A DNA stretch of 24,285 bases from NCBI GenBank assembly GCA_964474185.1, contig CAYYRI010000003.1:1-24285 (forward strand), in the 5' to 3' direction. The notes beneath the pieces are model-generated. The model did not search any database. It had not been told where the DNA came from and saw only the letters and a list, made by a program, of their open reading frames with translations. The DNA is from CAYYRI01 sp964474185. GTDB lineage: Bacteria; Patescibacteriota; Minisyncoccia; Minisyncoccales; RBG-13-42-11. The translations under genes were made by a program, and so were the position numbers. Of the stretch, positions 6,398 through 11,993 are shown one piece after another. Each line of letters starts with the position of its first letter. The first letter of the stretch is position 1.

Positions 6398-6925
6398 ATG
6401 AGGGGAAGAAAGGGCCGGCCGTTGATTGATCGTTTGCTTTATCACGATCTGTCAGCCGAGCATTACAAATTAAGGAAAGGAGGGGTGACAGCCGAGAGCA
6501 TAAACGGGATAATAAATTCCCTGAAAGAAGATGTTGTTCTCGGCGTATTATCGAGAGTCAGAGCGGGAAGAAGCAGAGCCCATATCCCTATGATGGATTT
6601 CGACGAGCGGAAATGCGAGGGGAGATGGGATATTATAGAATCATTTATCCGGGGAATCGACCAGGAGGGGATAATCCTTCATTCCGGCAGATCCTATCAT
6701 TTCTATGGAGTCCATTTACTCCAAGAAAGGGACTGGCTCAATTTCCTTGGTAAATGTATTCTTTCCGACTTGGTGGACGACCGTTATGTCGGCCACCGGT
6801 TGCTTGACGGTTGCGGGATATTAAGAATTTCGGCTTGCCCGTTGCGTCCGAAAGTGCCCAGTGTGATTTCGACTGTCACGAAGAAGACGCCGATAACCAG
6901 AGCGCTCATGGTAATCAAACAGTAA
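6398..6925 (+). CDS. Primase-like (AEP-motif) hypothetical protein
   Basis: 175 aa from the first ATG after the gap. The frame is open back into the gap, so the true start may lie upstream. IPMMDFDERK (about 63-72) contains a D-x-D acidic pair. HSGRSYHFYG (about 95-104) resembles the S-x-H nucleotide-binding motif of archaeo-eukaryotic primases. HRLLDGCGILRIS (about 133-145) could hold the third acidic motif. The protein is short for a full primase and has no zinc or helicase domain. It is followed 11 bp later by an orphan gene, and its stop codon overlaps that gene's AAGGAGG site, so the two are coupled. Family assignment is tentative; 'hypothetical' is the safe alternative. Confidence 0.6.
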   Translation: MRGRKGRPLIDRLLYHDLSAEHYKLRKGGVTAESINGIINSLKEDVVLGVLSRVRAGRSRAHIPMMDFDERKCEGRWDIIESFIRGIDQEGIILHSGRSYHFYGVHLLQERDWLNFLGKCILSDLVDDRYVGHRLLDGCGILRISACPLRPKVPSVISTVTKKTPITRALMVIKQ

Positions 6926-6930
6926 GGAGG
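6924..6930 (+). promoter_or_regulatory. Strong Shine-Dalgarno site
   Basis: AAGGAGG, 6 bases before the ATG at 6937 and overlapping the previous stop. It decides the start of the 100-aa gene over an upstream in-frame ATG at 6811. Most core genes in the window have no such site. Confidence 0.85.
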
Positions 6931-6936
6931 GAGAGA

Positions 6937-7239
6937 ATGGCTGATACCGAAGTGAAATTCAGGAAAAAGGATTTAATCTCGCTTGTCTGGCCCGTGAACA
7001 CCTGTTATTCCACTTTGATAGCGGGGGTGCCCAAAGGCGTAACCGTTGATAAAGTTGCCGGGACCTGGACTTTCCGGGGCCAAACCCAAAAAATCGGTTC
7101 TCGCCGCTATCCCTGCACCGAAGGCATTGATTATCCAATTGGCGTCTACGACCGCACGAAGATAGACCATCTTGATAAGATGAAAGACGACGCCGAATGG
7201 GTGCAAAACAGAAATAGGCCGACAAGTTTGGACGATTAA
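6937..7239 (+). CDS. Hypothetical protein, 100 aa
   Basis: Starts MADTEVKFRKKD after a perfect SD. The open frame reaches back to 6811, but that part overlaps the preceding gene in another frame and is not expected to be coding. The protein is soluble with several aromatic and Gly/Pro turns (VPKGVTVDKVAGTWTFRG, then a Cys-containing GSRRYPCTEGIDYPIGVYD), suggesting a small beta-rich domain. No family is recognised. A perfect orphan SD (7238-7244) follows its stop without a usable start codon, as if a further gene had been lost, and a terminator comes next. Confidence 0.65.
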   Translation: MADTEVKFRKKDLISLVWPVNTCYSTLIAGVPKGVTVDKVAGTWTFRGQTQKIGSRRYPCTEGIDYPIGVYDRTKIDHLDKMKDDAEWVQNRNRPTSLDD

Positions 7240-7244
7240 GGAGG
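7238..7244 (+). promoter_or_regulatory. Orphan Shine-Dalgarno site
   Basis: AAGGAGG followed at the correct distance by ATT AAA ACA TAA rather than by an ATG frame. It is likely the remnant of a deleted third gene of this small operon. Confidence 0.45.
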
Positions 7245-7263
7245 AAAACATTAAAACATAAGT

Positions 7264-7303
7264 CGCCCGAGTAATCGACTGAAGATTACGGAGGCGGTTT
7301 TTT
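7264..7303 (+). terminator. Rho-independent terminator
   Basis: CGCC (7264-7267) with GGCG (7293-7296) and GTAATC (7271-7276) with GATTAC (7284-7289), separated by a 3x3 internal loop. TTTTTT follows at 7298-7303. It closes the operon of the primase-like and 100-aa genes. Confidence 0.8.
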
Positions 7304-7330
7304 AGAGGTTGAAGATAAACCAGGCTAAGC

Positions 7331-7357
7331 TACCAGCTTGGCTTAGCTAAGCTGGTA
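7331..7357. repeat. Inverted repeat before the R-M promoter
   Basis: TACCAGCTTGGC (7331-7342) and GCTAAGCTGGTA (7346-7357) pair with one mismatch around a three-base loop. It lies about 50 bp upstream of the methyltransferase promoter and could be an operator, or a second terminator without a T-run. Confidence 0.55.
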
Positions 7358-7403
7358 TTCATTCCTTGACTTTTACCAAAAACGGAGCCAAGGTAAGTGA
7401 TTT

Positions 7404-7432
7404 TTGAATTTTTTCGGGAAAAAGAGTAAGAT
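7404..7432 (+). promoter_or_regulatory. Promoter of the restriction-modification genes
   Basis: TTGAAT (7404-7409), 17-bp spacer, TAAGAT (7427-7432). The ATG is at 7448, so the leader is only about 9 bases. Confidence 0.65.
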
Positions 7433-7447
7433 AAAATAAGAAAAACC

Positions 7448-8272
7448 ATGAAAGAAGACAAAAAGATATTAGCCTCAATTAAAAATAGACCCTATTTCCA
7501 GCAAGGAAATTTTGTGCTTTATCACGAAGATTGTTTAAAAATTTTAGAACAACTACCGGAAGATTCGGTCGATATGATTTTTGCCGATCCACCCTATATG
7601 CTTTCGAATGGCGGTTTTACTGTACACGCTGGTAAACGCGTAAGCGTAAACAAAGGAAATTGGGATGTAAGCAATGGACTAAAAAAAGATTTTGAATTTC
7701 ATTTCAATTGGATTAAGGCCTGCAAAAGAGTTTTAAAGTCCAATGGAACTATTTGGATAAGCGGAACTTATCATTCGATACATGAGTGCGGATTTGCTTT
7801 GCAAGTCGCTGGGTACAAAATTCTTAACGACATATCTTGGTATAAACCAAACGCCTCGCCGAATTTAAGCTGTCGTTATTTTACGGCAAGCCATGAAACG
7901 CTCATTTGGGCCGCAAAAGATAAAAGAACAAAACACACTTTTAATTATAAAGAAATGAGAGAAGGAGATTGGTCTAACGATTTTTTGAAAAGACCAAATA
8001 AACAAATGCGTTCAGTTTGGGCAATAAATACTCCTAATTCGTGGGAGAAAAAATTTGGTAAACACCCCACTCAAAAGCCGTTTGATTTATTGAAAAGAAT
8101 AGTTTTAGCAAGTACAAATAAAGAAGAAATTGTTTTAGATCCGTTTACTGGGAGTTCTACTACTGGTCTAGCCGCAATAATGCTTAATTGTAAATTTATC
8201 GGGGTTGATAAAGAAAAAAAATATTTAGAATTATCAAAAAAAAGATTTAAAGATTTCGTTAAAGAATCATAA
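7448..8272 (+). CDS. DpnA-like DNA adenine-N6 methyltransferase
   Basis: 274 aa. The amino-methyltransferase motif FADPPY (residues 45-50) comes before the AdoMet-binding motif DPFTGSSTTG (231-240), the permuted order of beta-class N6-adenine or N4-cytosine enzymes. Stretches such as DPPYMLSNGGF, VSVNKGNWD, ASPNLSCRYFTASHETLIWA and GKHPTQKP closely recall DpnA of the DpnII system, which methylates GATC, including single-stranded DNA. It is followed after 6 bp by a MutH/Sau3AI-type nuclease gene, so it is the protective half of a type II system. The region is visibly more AT-rich than the cell-wall cluster, suggesting transfer. GATC specificity is inferred. Confidence 0.9.
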   Translation: MKEDKKILASIKNRPYFQQGNFVLYHEDCLKILEQLPEDSVDMIFADPPYMLSNGGFTVHAGKRVSVNKGNWDVSNGLKKDFEFHFNWIKACKRVLKSNGTIWISGTYHSIHECGFALQVAGYKILNDISWYKPNASPNLSCRYFTASHETLIWAAKDKRTKHTFNYKEMREGDWSNDFLKRPNKQMRSVWAINTPNSWEKKFGKHPTQKPFDLLKRIVLASTNKEEIVLDPFTGSSTTGLAAIMLNCKFIGVDKEKKYLELSKKRFKDFVKES

Positions 8273-8278
8273 AAATTT

Positions 8279-8890
8279 ATGTTTATTCTTAAACGGGAAG
8301 AGGCGGCCCAAAAACTTAAAAAATTAATTGGTAAGGACTTGAGAAAATTGGCTGATGAATACAATGTTACAGTTTTCAAGAATGGAAAACTCAACAAGGG
8401 GTGGGCTGGACATGTATTAGAGAAATATTTAGGATTAGGACTTAGCTCATTGCAGGCTCCCAATGGTCAATCGTGGGAATTAAAAATAGTGCCACTGATT
8501 AAGAAAAATGGATTGTATTTTCCGAAAGAAACTATGGCAATTACAATGATTAACGCTAAAAATGTTGCCGAAACTGATTTTGAACAAAGTCATCTATTAA
8601 AAAAATTAGAAAGTTTGATCATCTGCGGTCGAGAGTTCGAGAACAAAAAAGAAGAACATTCTAACTTGATCAACGTCGGAACATTTGATTTATTGGATAA
8701 GAAAACAAAAAAACAAGTCAAGAAAGATTATAAATTAGTCCAGAATACGATTAAAGAAAAAGGATTTAACGAATTAACTGGAGCTATGGGAGTTTTAGTT
8801 CAACCACGAACTAAGGGTCCCGGTCACGGAAGTACTAGTCGTGCCTTTTACGCAAGAACTGGTTTTGTAGAAGTTTTAATCGGTATTTAA
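8279..8890 (+). CDS. MutH/Sau3AI-family restriction endonuclease
   Basis: 203 aa. NKGWAGHVLEKYLGL (39-53) matches the MutH block around its first catalytic Glu (here Glu48). WELKIVPL (66-73) carries the ExK pair (Glu67, Lys69). PKETMAITMI followed by ETDFEQSHLLKKL matches the MutH region ETTFVC...WETSHVRHKL. The Asp that normally lies seven residues before the ExK Glu is absent; the equivalent loop reads APNGQSWELK, with Asn62 nearest. The enzyme may use a variant metal site or be weakened. MutH itself nicks at GATC as a repair protein, but the adjacent DpnA-like methyltransferase points to restriction. It is co-transcribed with that gene and AT-rich. Confidence 0.82.
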   Translation: MFILKREEAAQKLKKLIGKDLRKLADEYNVTVFKNGKLNKGWAGHVLEKYLGLGLSSLQAPNGQSWELKIVPLIKKNGLYFPKETMAITMINAKNVAETDFEQSHLLKKLESLIICGREFENKKEEHSNLINVGTFDLLDKKTKKQVKKDYKLVQNTIKEKGFNELTGAMGVLVQPRTKGPGHGSTSRAFYARTGFVEVLIGI

Positions 8891-8902
8891 GGTGATAACT
8901 CT

Positions 8903-8956
8903 ATGAAAGAAAAAATTAAGAAAAATTTAGCCCGAAAGTGGCTTGAATTATGGTAA
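8903..8956 (+). CDS. Possible 17-aa peptide after the nuclease
   Basis: ATG at 8903, preceded by AAGGTGAT, opens MKEKIKKNLARKWLELW then TAA. It is basic and amphipathic. It may be a true leader or small peptide of the R-M operon, or chance. No family is recognised. Confidence 0.25.
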   Translation: MKEKIKKNLARKWLELW

Positions 8957-8968
8957 ATAGTTTGATAT

Positions 8969-9006
8969 TATAAAAATAAGCTATAATAAGCTATAAGTTG
9001 TATAAA
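8969..9006 (+). promoter_or_regulatory. AT-rich promoter region of the DUF5678 gene
   Basis: ATAAGCTATA occurs twice (about 8976 and 8987), giving TATAAT at 8982-8987 and TATAAA at 9001-9006. TTGATA at 8962 is slightly too close to the first box (14 bp). Which box is used is unclear. Confidence 0.4.
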
Positions 9007-9016
9007 ATAAAAAATT

Positions 9017-9226
9017 ATGAGCACAAAACAGAAAAATTACGATTTAAGGGAACTGTTAAAACCATACGCAAATAAGTGGGTGGCTTTATCTGGCGATCAC
9101 AAAGAAGTTATTGCAGAAGGAAATAAACTAAAAGATGTTGCATCGAAGGCCAGAACAAAAGATGTTGTTTTTTTGAAGGTATTTCCATCAGAATCATTTT
9201 ATATGCCAGGAATTTATGAAATATGA
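9017..9226 (+). CDS. DUF5678-family small protein
   Basis: 69 aa. LLKPYANKWVALSGDHKEVIAEGNKLKDVASKA is the family core (a short beta-hairpin then helix), and VVFLKVFPSESFYMPG is the final strand. It overlaps the next gene by 11 bases. This family is often found beside retropepsin-like proteases in archaea and bacteria. Its role is unknown; an adaptor or regulator of the partner is possible. It is AT-rich like the neighbouring R-M genes. Confidence 0.78.
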   Translation: MSTKQKNYDLRELLKPYANKWVALSGDHKEVIAEGNKLKDVASKARTKDVVFLKVFPSESFYMPGIYEI

Positions 9227-9632
9227 TTATACATGTTTTGTTCCACCCGATAGAAGCTTAAAATGGATAAGAAGACCAATAATCACAATAGAGATTTTTG
9301 GTCCCAAGGATAGTAAAGAATTTGATGCCCTTATAGATTCTGGAGCAGATAACGCACTCTTTAACGAAGAGATAGCTGAGTTACTTGGTATAGATTTATC
9401 AAGGGCAAAACCGGTAAAGCTTACGGGAATAAGTGGCCAATTAGATGGGCGTCGTTTAGAAGACGTTAAAATTAAATTAAAAAATTTTGACGAGGCAGTA
9501 AAAATTCCCATTTGTTTTGTCAAAAGTCCCACAGTTGGTGTTTTATTAGGACAGGAGGGTTTTTTTGATAAATACCGAATCAAATTTGAAAAAGACCATA
9601 ATAGTTTTGAGGTTAATACTGTAAAAAAATAA
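9216..9632 (+). CDS. Retropepsin-like aspartic protease
   Basis: 138 aa. FDALIDSGADNALF (about 36-49) is the D-S/T-G-A active-site motif of single-lobe aspartyl proteases, which work as dimers. The second hallmark, GVLLGQEGFFDKYRIKF (about 107-123), is the glycine-rich strand near the C-terminus. There is no signal peptide, so it acts in the cytoplasm. The start codon lies inside the DUF5678 gene (11-bp overlap), implying translational coupling and a functional pair. Substrate unknown. A terminator follows once the scaffold gap is discounted. Confidence 0.85.
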   Translation: MKYDYTCFVPPDRSLKWIRRPIITIEIFGPKDSKEFDALIDSGADNALFNEEIAELLGIDLSRAKPVKLTGISGQLDGRRLEDVKIKLKNFDEAVKIPICFVKSPTVGVLLGQEGFFDKYRIKFEKDHNSFEVNTVKK

Positions 9633-9838
9633 ATCTGTTTGGCTATTAATATTGTGCGACGTTTAGGGAACGGAAGAAGACCGNNNNNNNNNNNNNNNNN
9701 NNNNNNNNNNNNNNNNNNNNNNNNNNNNNNNNNNNNNNNNNNNNNNNNNNNNNNNNNNNNNNNNNNNNNNNNNNNNNNNNNNNATAAATCTGTTTGGCTA
9801 TTAATATTGTGCGACGTTTAGGGAACGGAAGAAGACCG
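9629..9838. other. Scaffold gap flanked by an identical 55-base sequence
   Basis: Bases 9629-9683 and 9784-9838 are identical over all 55 positions, with 100 N between. This is what results when two contigs ending in the same 55-mer are joined without merging the overlap, so the true sequence may have one copy and no gap. The stretch 9869-9947, after the terminator, holds no gene that I can see; it is AT-rich and leads to the SD of the next gene. Confidence 0.85.
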
Positions 9839-9868
9839 ACGGGGCAGGGAACCGGCGGTTTTTTGTTT
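9835..9868 (+). terminator. Rho-independent terminator after the protease gene
   Basis: ACCG (9835-9838) with CGGT (9856-9859) and CGG (9840-9842) with CCG (9852-9854), one A-G mismatch between, then TTTTTTGTTT. Confidence 0.7.
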
Positions 9869-9947
9869 AACTTGATTTTTTAATTTAAAAATACTAAAAA
9901 GAAGTATCTTGAAAATTATATTTGAAGATATAGTTCTTAATATCGCT

Positions 9948-9955
9948 AAGGAGGG
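9948..9955 (+). promoter_or_regulatory. Strong Shine-Dalgarno site
   Basis: AAGGAGGG, 8 bases before the ATG at 9964. It supports that small ORF being a real gene. Confidence 0.8.
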
Positions 9956-9963
9956 CGGATAAT

Positions 9964-10227
9964 ATGGAAATACAAAATGAACGTGATAGCGGCGGCAATC
10001 TTCGCATTACCGATATTGAAGGCGACATGGGCCAGAAAACTCGGCTGAATCTTTTGCTGCAACCGGATGGAGATGTGGTTATGTCAATTTATGAGATTGA
10101 CGAAATGGGATTAAAAATCCCAAGACCGAGCATTGAATTTTGTACCATGAGCAGGAATCCAATTATTGCCAAGGGGTTGCAGCAGATTATTCTGAAACTC
10201 GCGGAAGAAAATAAAAAATCGAGGTGA
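9964..10227 (+). CDS. Hypothetical protein, 87 aa
   Basis: Soluble, acidic-to-neutral protein beginning MEIQNERDSGGNLRITDIEG. A predicted beta-hairpin section (NLLLQPDGDVVMSIYEIDEMG) is followed by a C-terminal helix (IIAKGLQQIILKLAEENKK). No family is recognised. It has a perfect SD, as do the genes at 6937 and 10232 but not most of the window. The next gene starts 4 bases after its stop, so the two form an operon. The style resembles small orphan genes of mobile elements, but nothing here proves that. Confidence 0.65.
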   Translation: MEIQNERDSGGNLRITDIEGDMGQKTRLNLLLQPDGDVVMSIYEIDEMGLKIPRPSIEFCTMSRNPIIAKGLQQIILKLAEENKKSR

Positions 10228-10231
10228 AAAG

Positions 10232-10582
10232 ATGGCTGAAGAATTGTCAGAACAGAGACCTTTATGCAATATATTGGCCGAGTTGGTTGAAGATGGCAGT
10301 TGGCGGGGATATCAAAAAACCACCATTAATGGAGTGATAATGGTGGACGGTGATTTCGTCCAAAACGGGCCAATTCCAATTACCGGCTTGTGCTGTGGTG
10401 ATTGTTTTTATTTAATAGACGAAGAAGATGGGGGAGACCTTAACGGTTTTTTTCTATTCCTTCAAATTTTTTCCACTGTGGAATTGACGGTGGATGTCGC
10501 GGAGGCGTTTGTTTGTTACGTGAGTATATATCTGGGTTGTGACGATATTCTGGTGGCCGAGGAATTCCTGGATGGTTCTTAA
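10232..10582 (+). CDS. Hypothetical protein, 116 aa, tail antisense to xerC
   Basis: Starts after GAGGTG (10221-10226). The first 74 or so residues (MAEELSEQRPLCNILAELVE... to DGGDLNG) have normal composition with a CCGDC cluster. The last 43 are translated from the strand opposite the conserved end of the recombinase gene. A 129-bp convergent overlap is unusual here, and no terminator separates the genes. The simplest reading is that the original 3' end was lost by recombination or misassembly and the frame now runs on into xerC. The start is well supported; the C-terminus is not. Confidence 0.5.
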   Translation: MAEELSEQRPLCNILAELVEDGSWRGYQKTTINGVIMVDGDFVQNGPIPITGLCCGDCFYLIDEEDGGDLNGFFLFLQIFSTVELTVDVAEAFVCYVSIYLGCDDILVAEEFLDGS

Positions 10583-11461
10583 ATCAACGCCTTGAGTAAG
10601 CAAATCAGTTGCCATAGAATGTCTTAACGTATGGGGAGTGGTAAAAATCGGAACTCCGGCCAATATGGCGTATTTTTTTACCAGTCTTTCAATGGAACGG
10701 GGGGTGAGCCGGGACTCTGAGTCCTGTCTGGCCCGGTAATGGATAAACAAGGGTTTTTCTTTGTCATGGCGGGTATCTAAATATTTCTTAATCCACAGCA
10801 AAGATCTTTCCGAAAAATAAACCGTCCTCGGGTGGCTGCCTTTCCCGATAATTCCGATTTCCAAATCCTTTTTGTCTTTTATGCTGTTGAACTGCTCCCG
10901 GTTAAGGGCCACCAATTCGGCTATTCTAAGTCCGGTTGAAAACAACGCTTCCAAAATAGCCCTGTCTCTCAGGCCCTGAGGGATCTTGGTATTGGGAGCC
11001 ATTAAAAGCTTCTCAACCTGATCCAGGTTAAGGAATTTGACGGTTTTTTCGGCTTTGGCGTCCTTTGGGAGGGCTATTTTGTCGGCAGGGAGCGATTCTA
11101 TGTCTTTGGCGGTAAAATAGCCCAAAAGGGCTCTTAGAGCGATAAGATAGTAGTTTTGGGTGACCTTCTTCAAGGTATGGCCCTTTTCATCCGCATAACG
11201 GCTTAAATACAGACGATAATCCCAAATATCCTCGGCCGTAAGCTCATGGGGTAATAAGGCCTCTTTTTGGGTCTTTTTTAGCCAAGAGAGGAACTTCTGG
11301 AGGTAGCGGCTGTAATTCTCCTGAGTTTTATTTGATAAACCTTTTTCAACTTCGCAGTAATCCAGAAAGTCGGGGATATGTTCTATAATTTTTTTATTTG
11401 ATTTTTGCATGTGTAATGAAGATAAAGCAGGTTTTTGCGATTCTTCGGAGAAGTGTTGCAA
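10454..11461 (-). CDS. xerC: Xer-type tyrosine recombinase
   Basis: 335 aa from 11461. N-terminal SAM-like DNA-binding domain (about 25-115), then the catalytic domain with all six active-site residues visible: Arg179 (STGLRIAEL), Lys207 (GKGSHPRTV), His277 and Arg280 (HTLRHS), His303 (LGHQ), and the nucleophile Tyr312 (QIYTHV). An alternative start at 11410 (MQKSNKKIIEHIPDFL) removes 17 residues encoded by the arm of a hairpin and fits relatives better. CPR genomes usually carry one such enzyme for chromosome dimer resolution, so that housekeeping role is likely. The neighbouring accessory region leaves a mobile-element integrase possible. A promoter at 11542-11570 and two large hairpins precede it. 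Confidence 0.9.
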   Translation of the reverse strand: MQHFSEESQKPALSSLHMQKSNKKIIEHIPDFLDYCEVEKGLSNKTQENYSRYLQKFLSWLKKTQKEALLPHELTAEDIWDYRLYLSRYADEKGHTLKKVTQNYYLIALRALLGYFTAKDIESLPADKIALPKDAKAEKTVKFLNLDQVEKLLMAPNTKIPQGLRDRAILEALFSTGLRIAELVALNREQFNSIKDKKDLEIGIIGKGSHPRTVYFSERSLLWIKKYLDTRHDKEKPLFIHYRARQDSESRLTPRSIERLVKKYAILAGVPIFTTPHTLRHSMATDLLTQGVDLRTIQEFLGHQNIVTTQIYTHVTNKRLRDIHRQFHSGKNLKE

Positions 11462-11468
11462 AACCTGC
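11427..11468 (-). repeat. Hairpin overlapping the xerC start
   Basis: GCAGGTTTT (11427-11435) pairs with AAAACCTGC (11460-11468). The stem continues with GC/GC after a one-base bulge, and an inner TTCT/AGAA stem closes the loop. It includes the first possible ATG (11461) but not the one at 11410, so folding could hide one start. Confidence 0.75.
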
Positions 11469-11470
11469 GC

Positions 11471-11517
11471 TAGGTATAAGCGTCTTTTCTTATATCTAAG
11501 AAATGACGCTTTACCTA
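11471..11517 (-). repeat. 47-bp near-perfect palindrome in the xerC leader
   Basis: Nested arms pair without large loops: TAGGTA (11471-11476) with TACCTA (11512-11517), AAGCGTC (11478-11484) with GACGCTT (11505-11511), TTTCTTA (11486-11492) with TAAGAAA (11497-11503). The loop is TATC. There is no T-run, so it is not a typical terminator. It may be an operator, RNA switch or recombinase-binding site. Confidence 0.8.
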
Positions 11518-11541
11518 CATTGTGCGACCATTTCTACCTCT

Positions 11542-11570
11542 ATAATATACAGGCCGAATAGCCTTGTCAA
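11542..11570 (-). promoter_or_regulatory. xerC promoter
   Basis: TTGACA (11565-11570), 17-bp spacer, TATTAT (11542-11547). The predicted leader of roughly 75-125 bases contains both hairpins. Confidence 0.8.
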
Positions 11571-11602
11571 GGGTAAAAATCCTTATCCCCTATGCTTTTG
11601 AC

Positions 11603-11752
11603 ATAATAAAAAAAACGAGGGCACAAGAGAAGATGTGCCCATAATAATAGATGTGCTGCGTCTAATTGCAGCGAGTGAATTGTAAATGAGCTGGAAAAGA
11701 TGATTTACGGGAGAGAGGGGCTGGGATGCAAGCCTACCAGCCCCTCTTCCTA
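11603..11752 (-). ncRNA. Predicted small RNA of about 150 nt
   Basis: A self-contained transcription unit without an ORF. Promoter at 11758-11785, then four stem-loops in transcript order: AGAGGGGCTGG type 11-bp stem (11737-11747 with 11714-11724), GTAAAT/ATTTAC (11703-11708 with 11682-11687), GCTGC/GCAGC (11668-11672 with 11655-11659), and a final GGGCACA/TGTGCCC stem (11634-11640 with 11619-11625) followed on the minus strand by an eight-T run. No SRP, tmRNA, RNase P or obvious 6S signature is seen. It may be a regulatory RNA; function unknown. Confidence 0.6.
11605..11640 (-). terminator. Terminator of the predicted small RNA
   Basis: TGTGCCC (11634-11640) with GGGCACA (11619-11625). On the minus strand CTCG and TTTTTTTT follow. 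It also insulates the downstream xerC promoter. Confidence 0.85.
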
Positions 11753-11757
11753 CTTTT

Positions 11758-11785
11758 ATAGTAAAATACTAAGAATATTTGTCAA
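11758..11785 (-). promoter_or_regulatory. Promoter of the predicted small RNA
   Basis: TTGACA (11780-11785), 16-bp spacer, TACTAT (11758-11763). There is no start codon with a usable frame downstream before the terminator. Confidence 0.7.
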
Positions 11786-11792
11786 GAACCAA

Positions 11793-11856
11793 GCTTTCGC
11801 GAAGCGAAAGCGCAGGTGAAGATGAAGGCAAACCCGAAGGGGTAAACTTCATCGCC
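11793..11856 (-). repeat. Two-hairpin repeat, copy G
   Basis: Forward reading: GCTTTCGC (11793-11800) with GCGAAAGC (11804-11811) is the second hairpin, and GATGAAG (11821-11827) with CTTCATC (11847-11853) the first. It lies between the ZIP gene's terminator and the small RNA promoter. Confidence 0.72.
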
Positions 11857-11897
11857 CAAAAATAAAAAACTGCCGGTTTCCCCTACCCCGGCAGTTT
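11856..11897 (-). terminator. Terminator after the ZIP transporter gene
   Basis: AAACTGCCGG (11867-11876) pairs with CCGGCAGTTT (11888-11897). On the minus strand a T-rich tract runs through 11857-11869. It closes the long minus-strand operon of the cell-wall region. Confidence 0.85.
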
Positions 11898-11921
11898 CAG
11901 TACCCTGTTAAATGTCGCACA

Positions 11922-11975
11922 TCGAAATAAATTAAAAATTTATTGAAGATCGAAATGAATTAAAGATTCATTGAG
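11922..11975 (-). repeat. Two-hairpin repeat, AT-rich copy K2
   Basis: Differs from copy K3 at about 4 of 54 positions. Stems: AATGAAT (11954-11960) with ATTCATT (11966-11972), and AATAAATT (11926-11933) with AATTTATT (11937-11944). Confidence 0.8.
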
Positions 11976-11993
11976 TAATGTCGCTTGAATTTA

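Noticed and set aside
6811..6936. Longer N-terminus for the 100-aa gene
   Set aside because: The added 42 residues overlap the preceding gene in another frame, whereas a perfect SD stands before the ATG at 6937.
9639..9821. Reading frame spanning the second gap
   Set aside because: It exists only because N bases hide stops and both sides are the same duplicated 55 bases.
11471..11517. Transcription terminator upstream of xerC
   Set aside because: The palindrome has no T-run on either strand and lies downstream of the xerC promoter, so stopping there would silence the gene.
11603..11752. SRP RNA, 6S RNA or tRNA in the xerC-ZIP interval
   Set aside because: No GGAAG/GCAGC tetraloop context of SRP, no single long bulged hairpin as in 6S, and no T-arm or CCA-like acceptor of a tRNA could be found.
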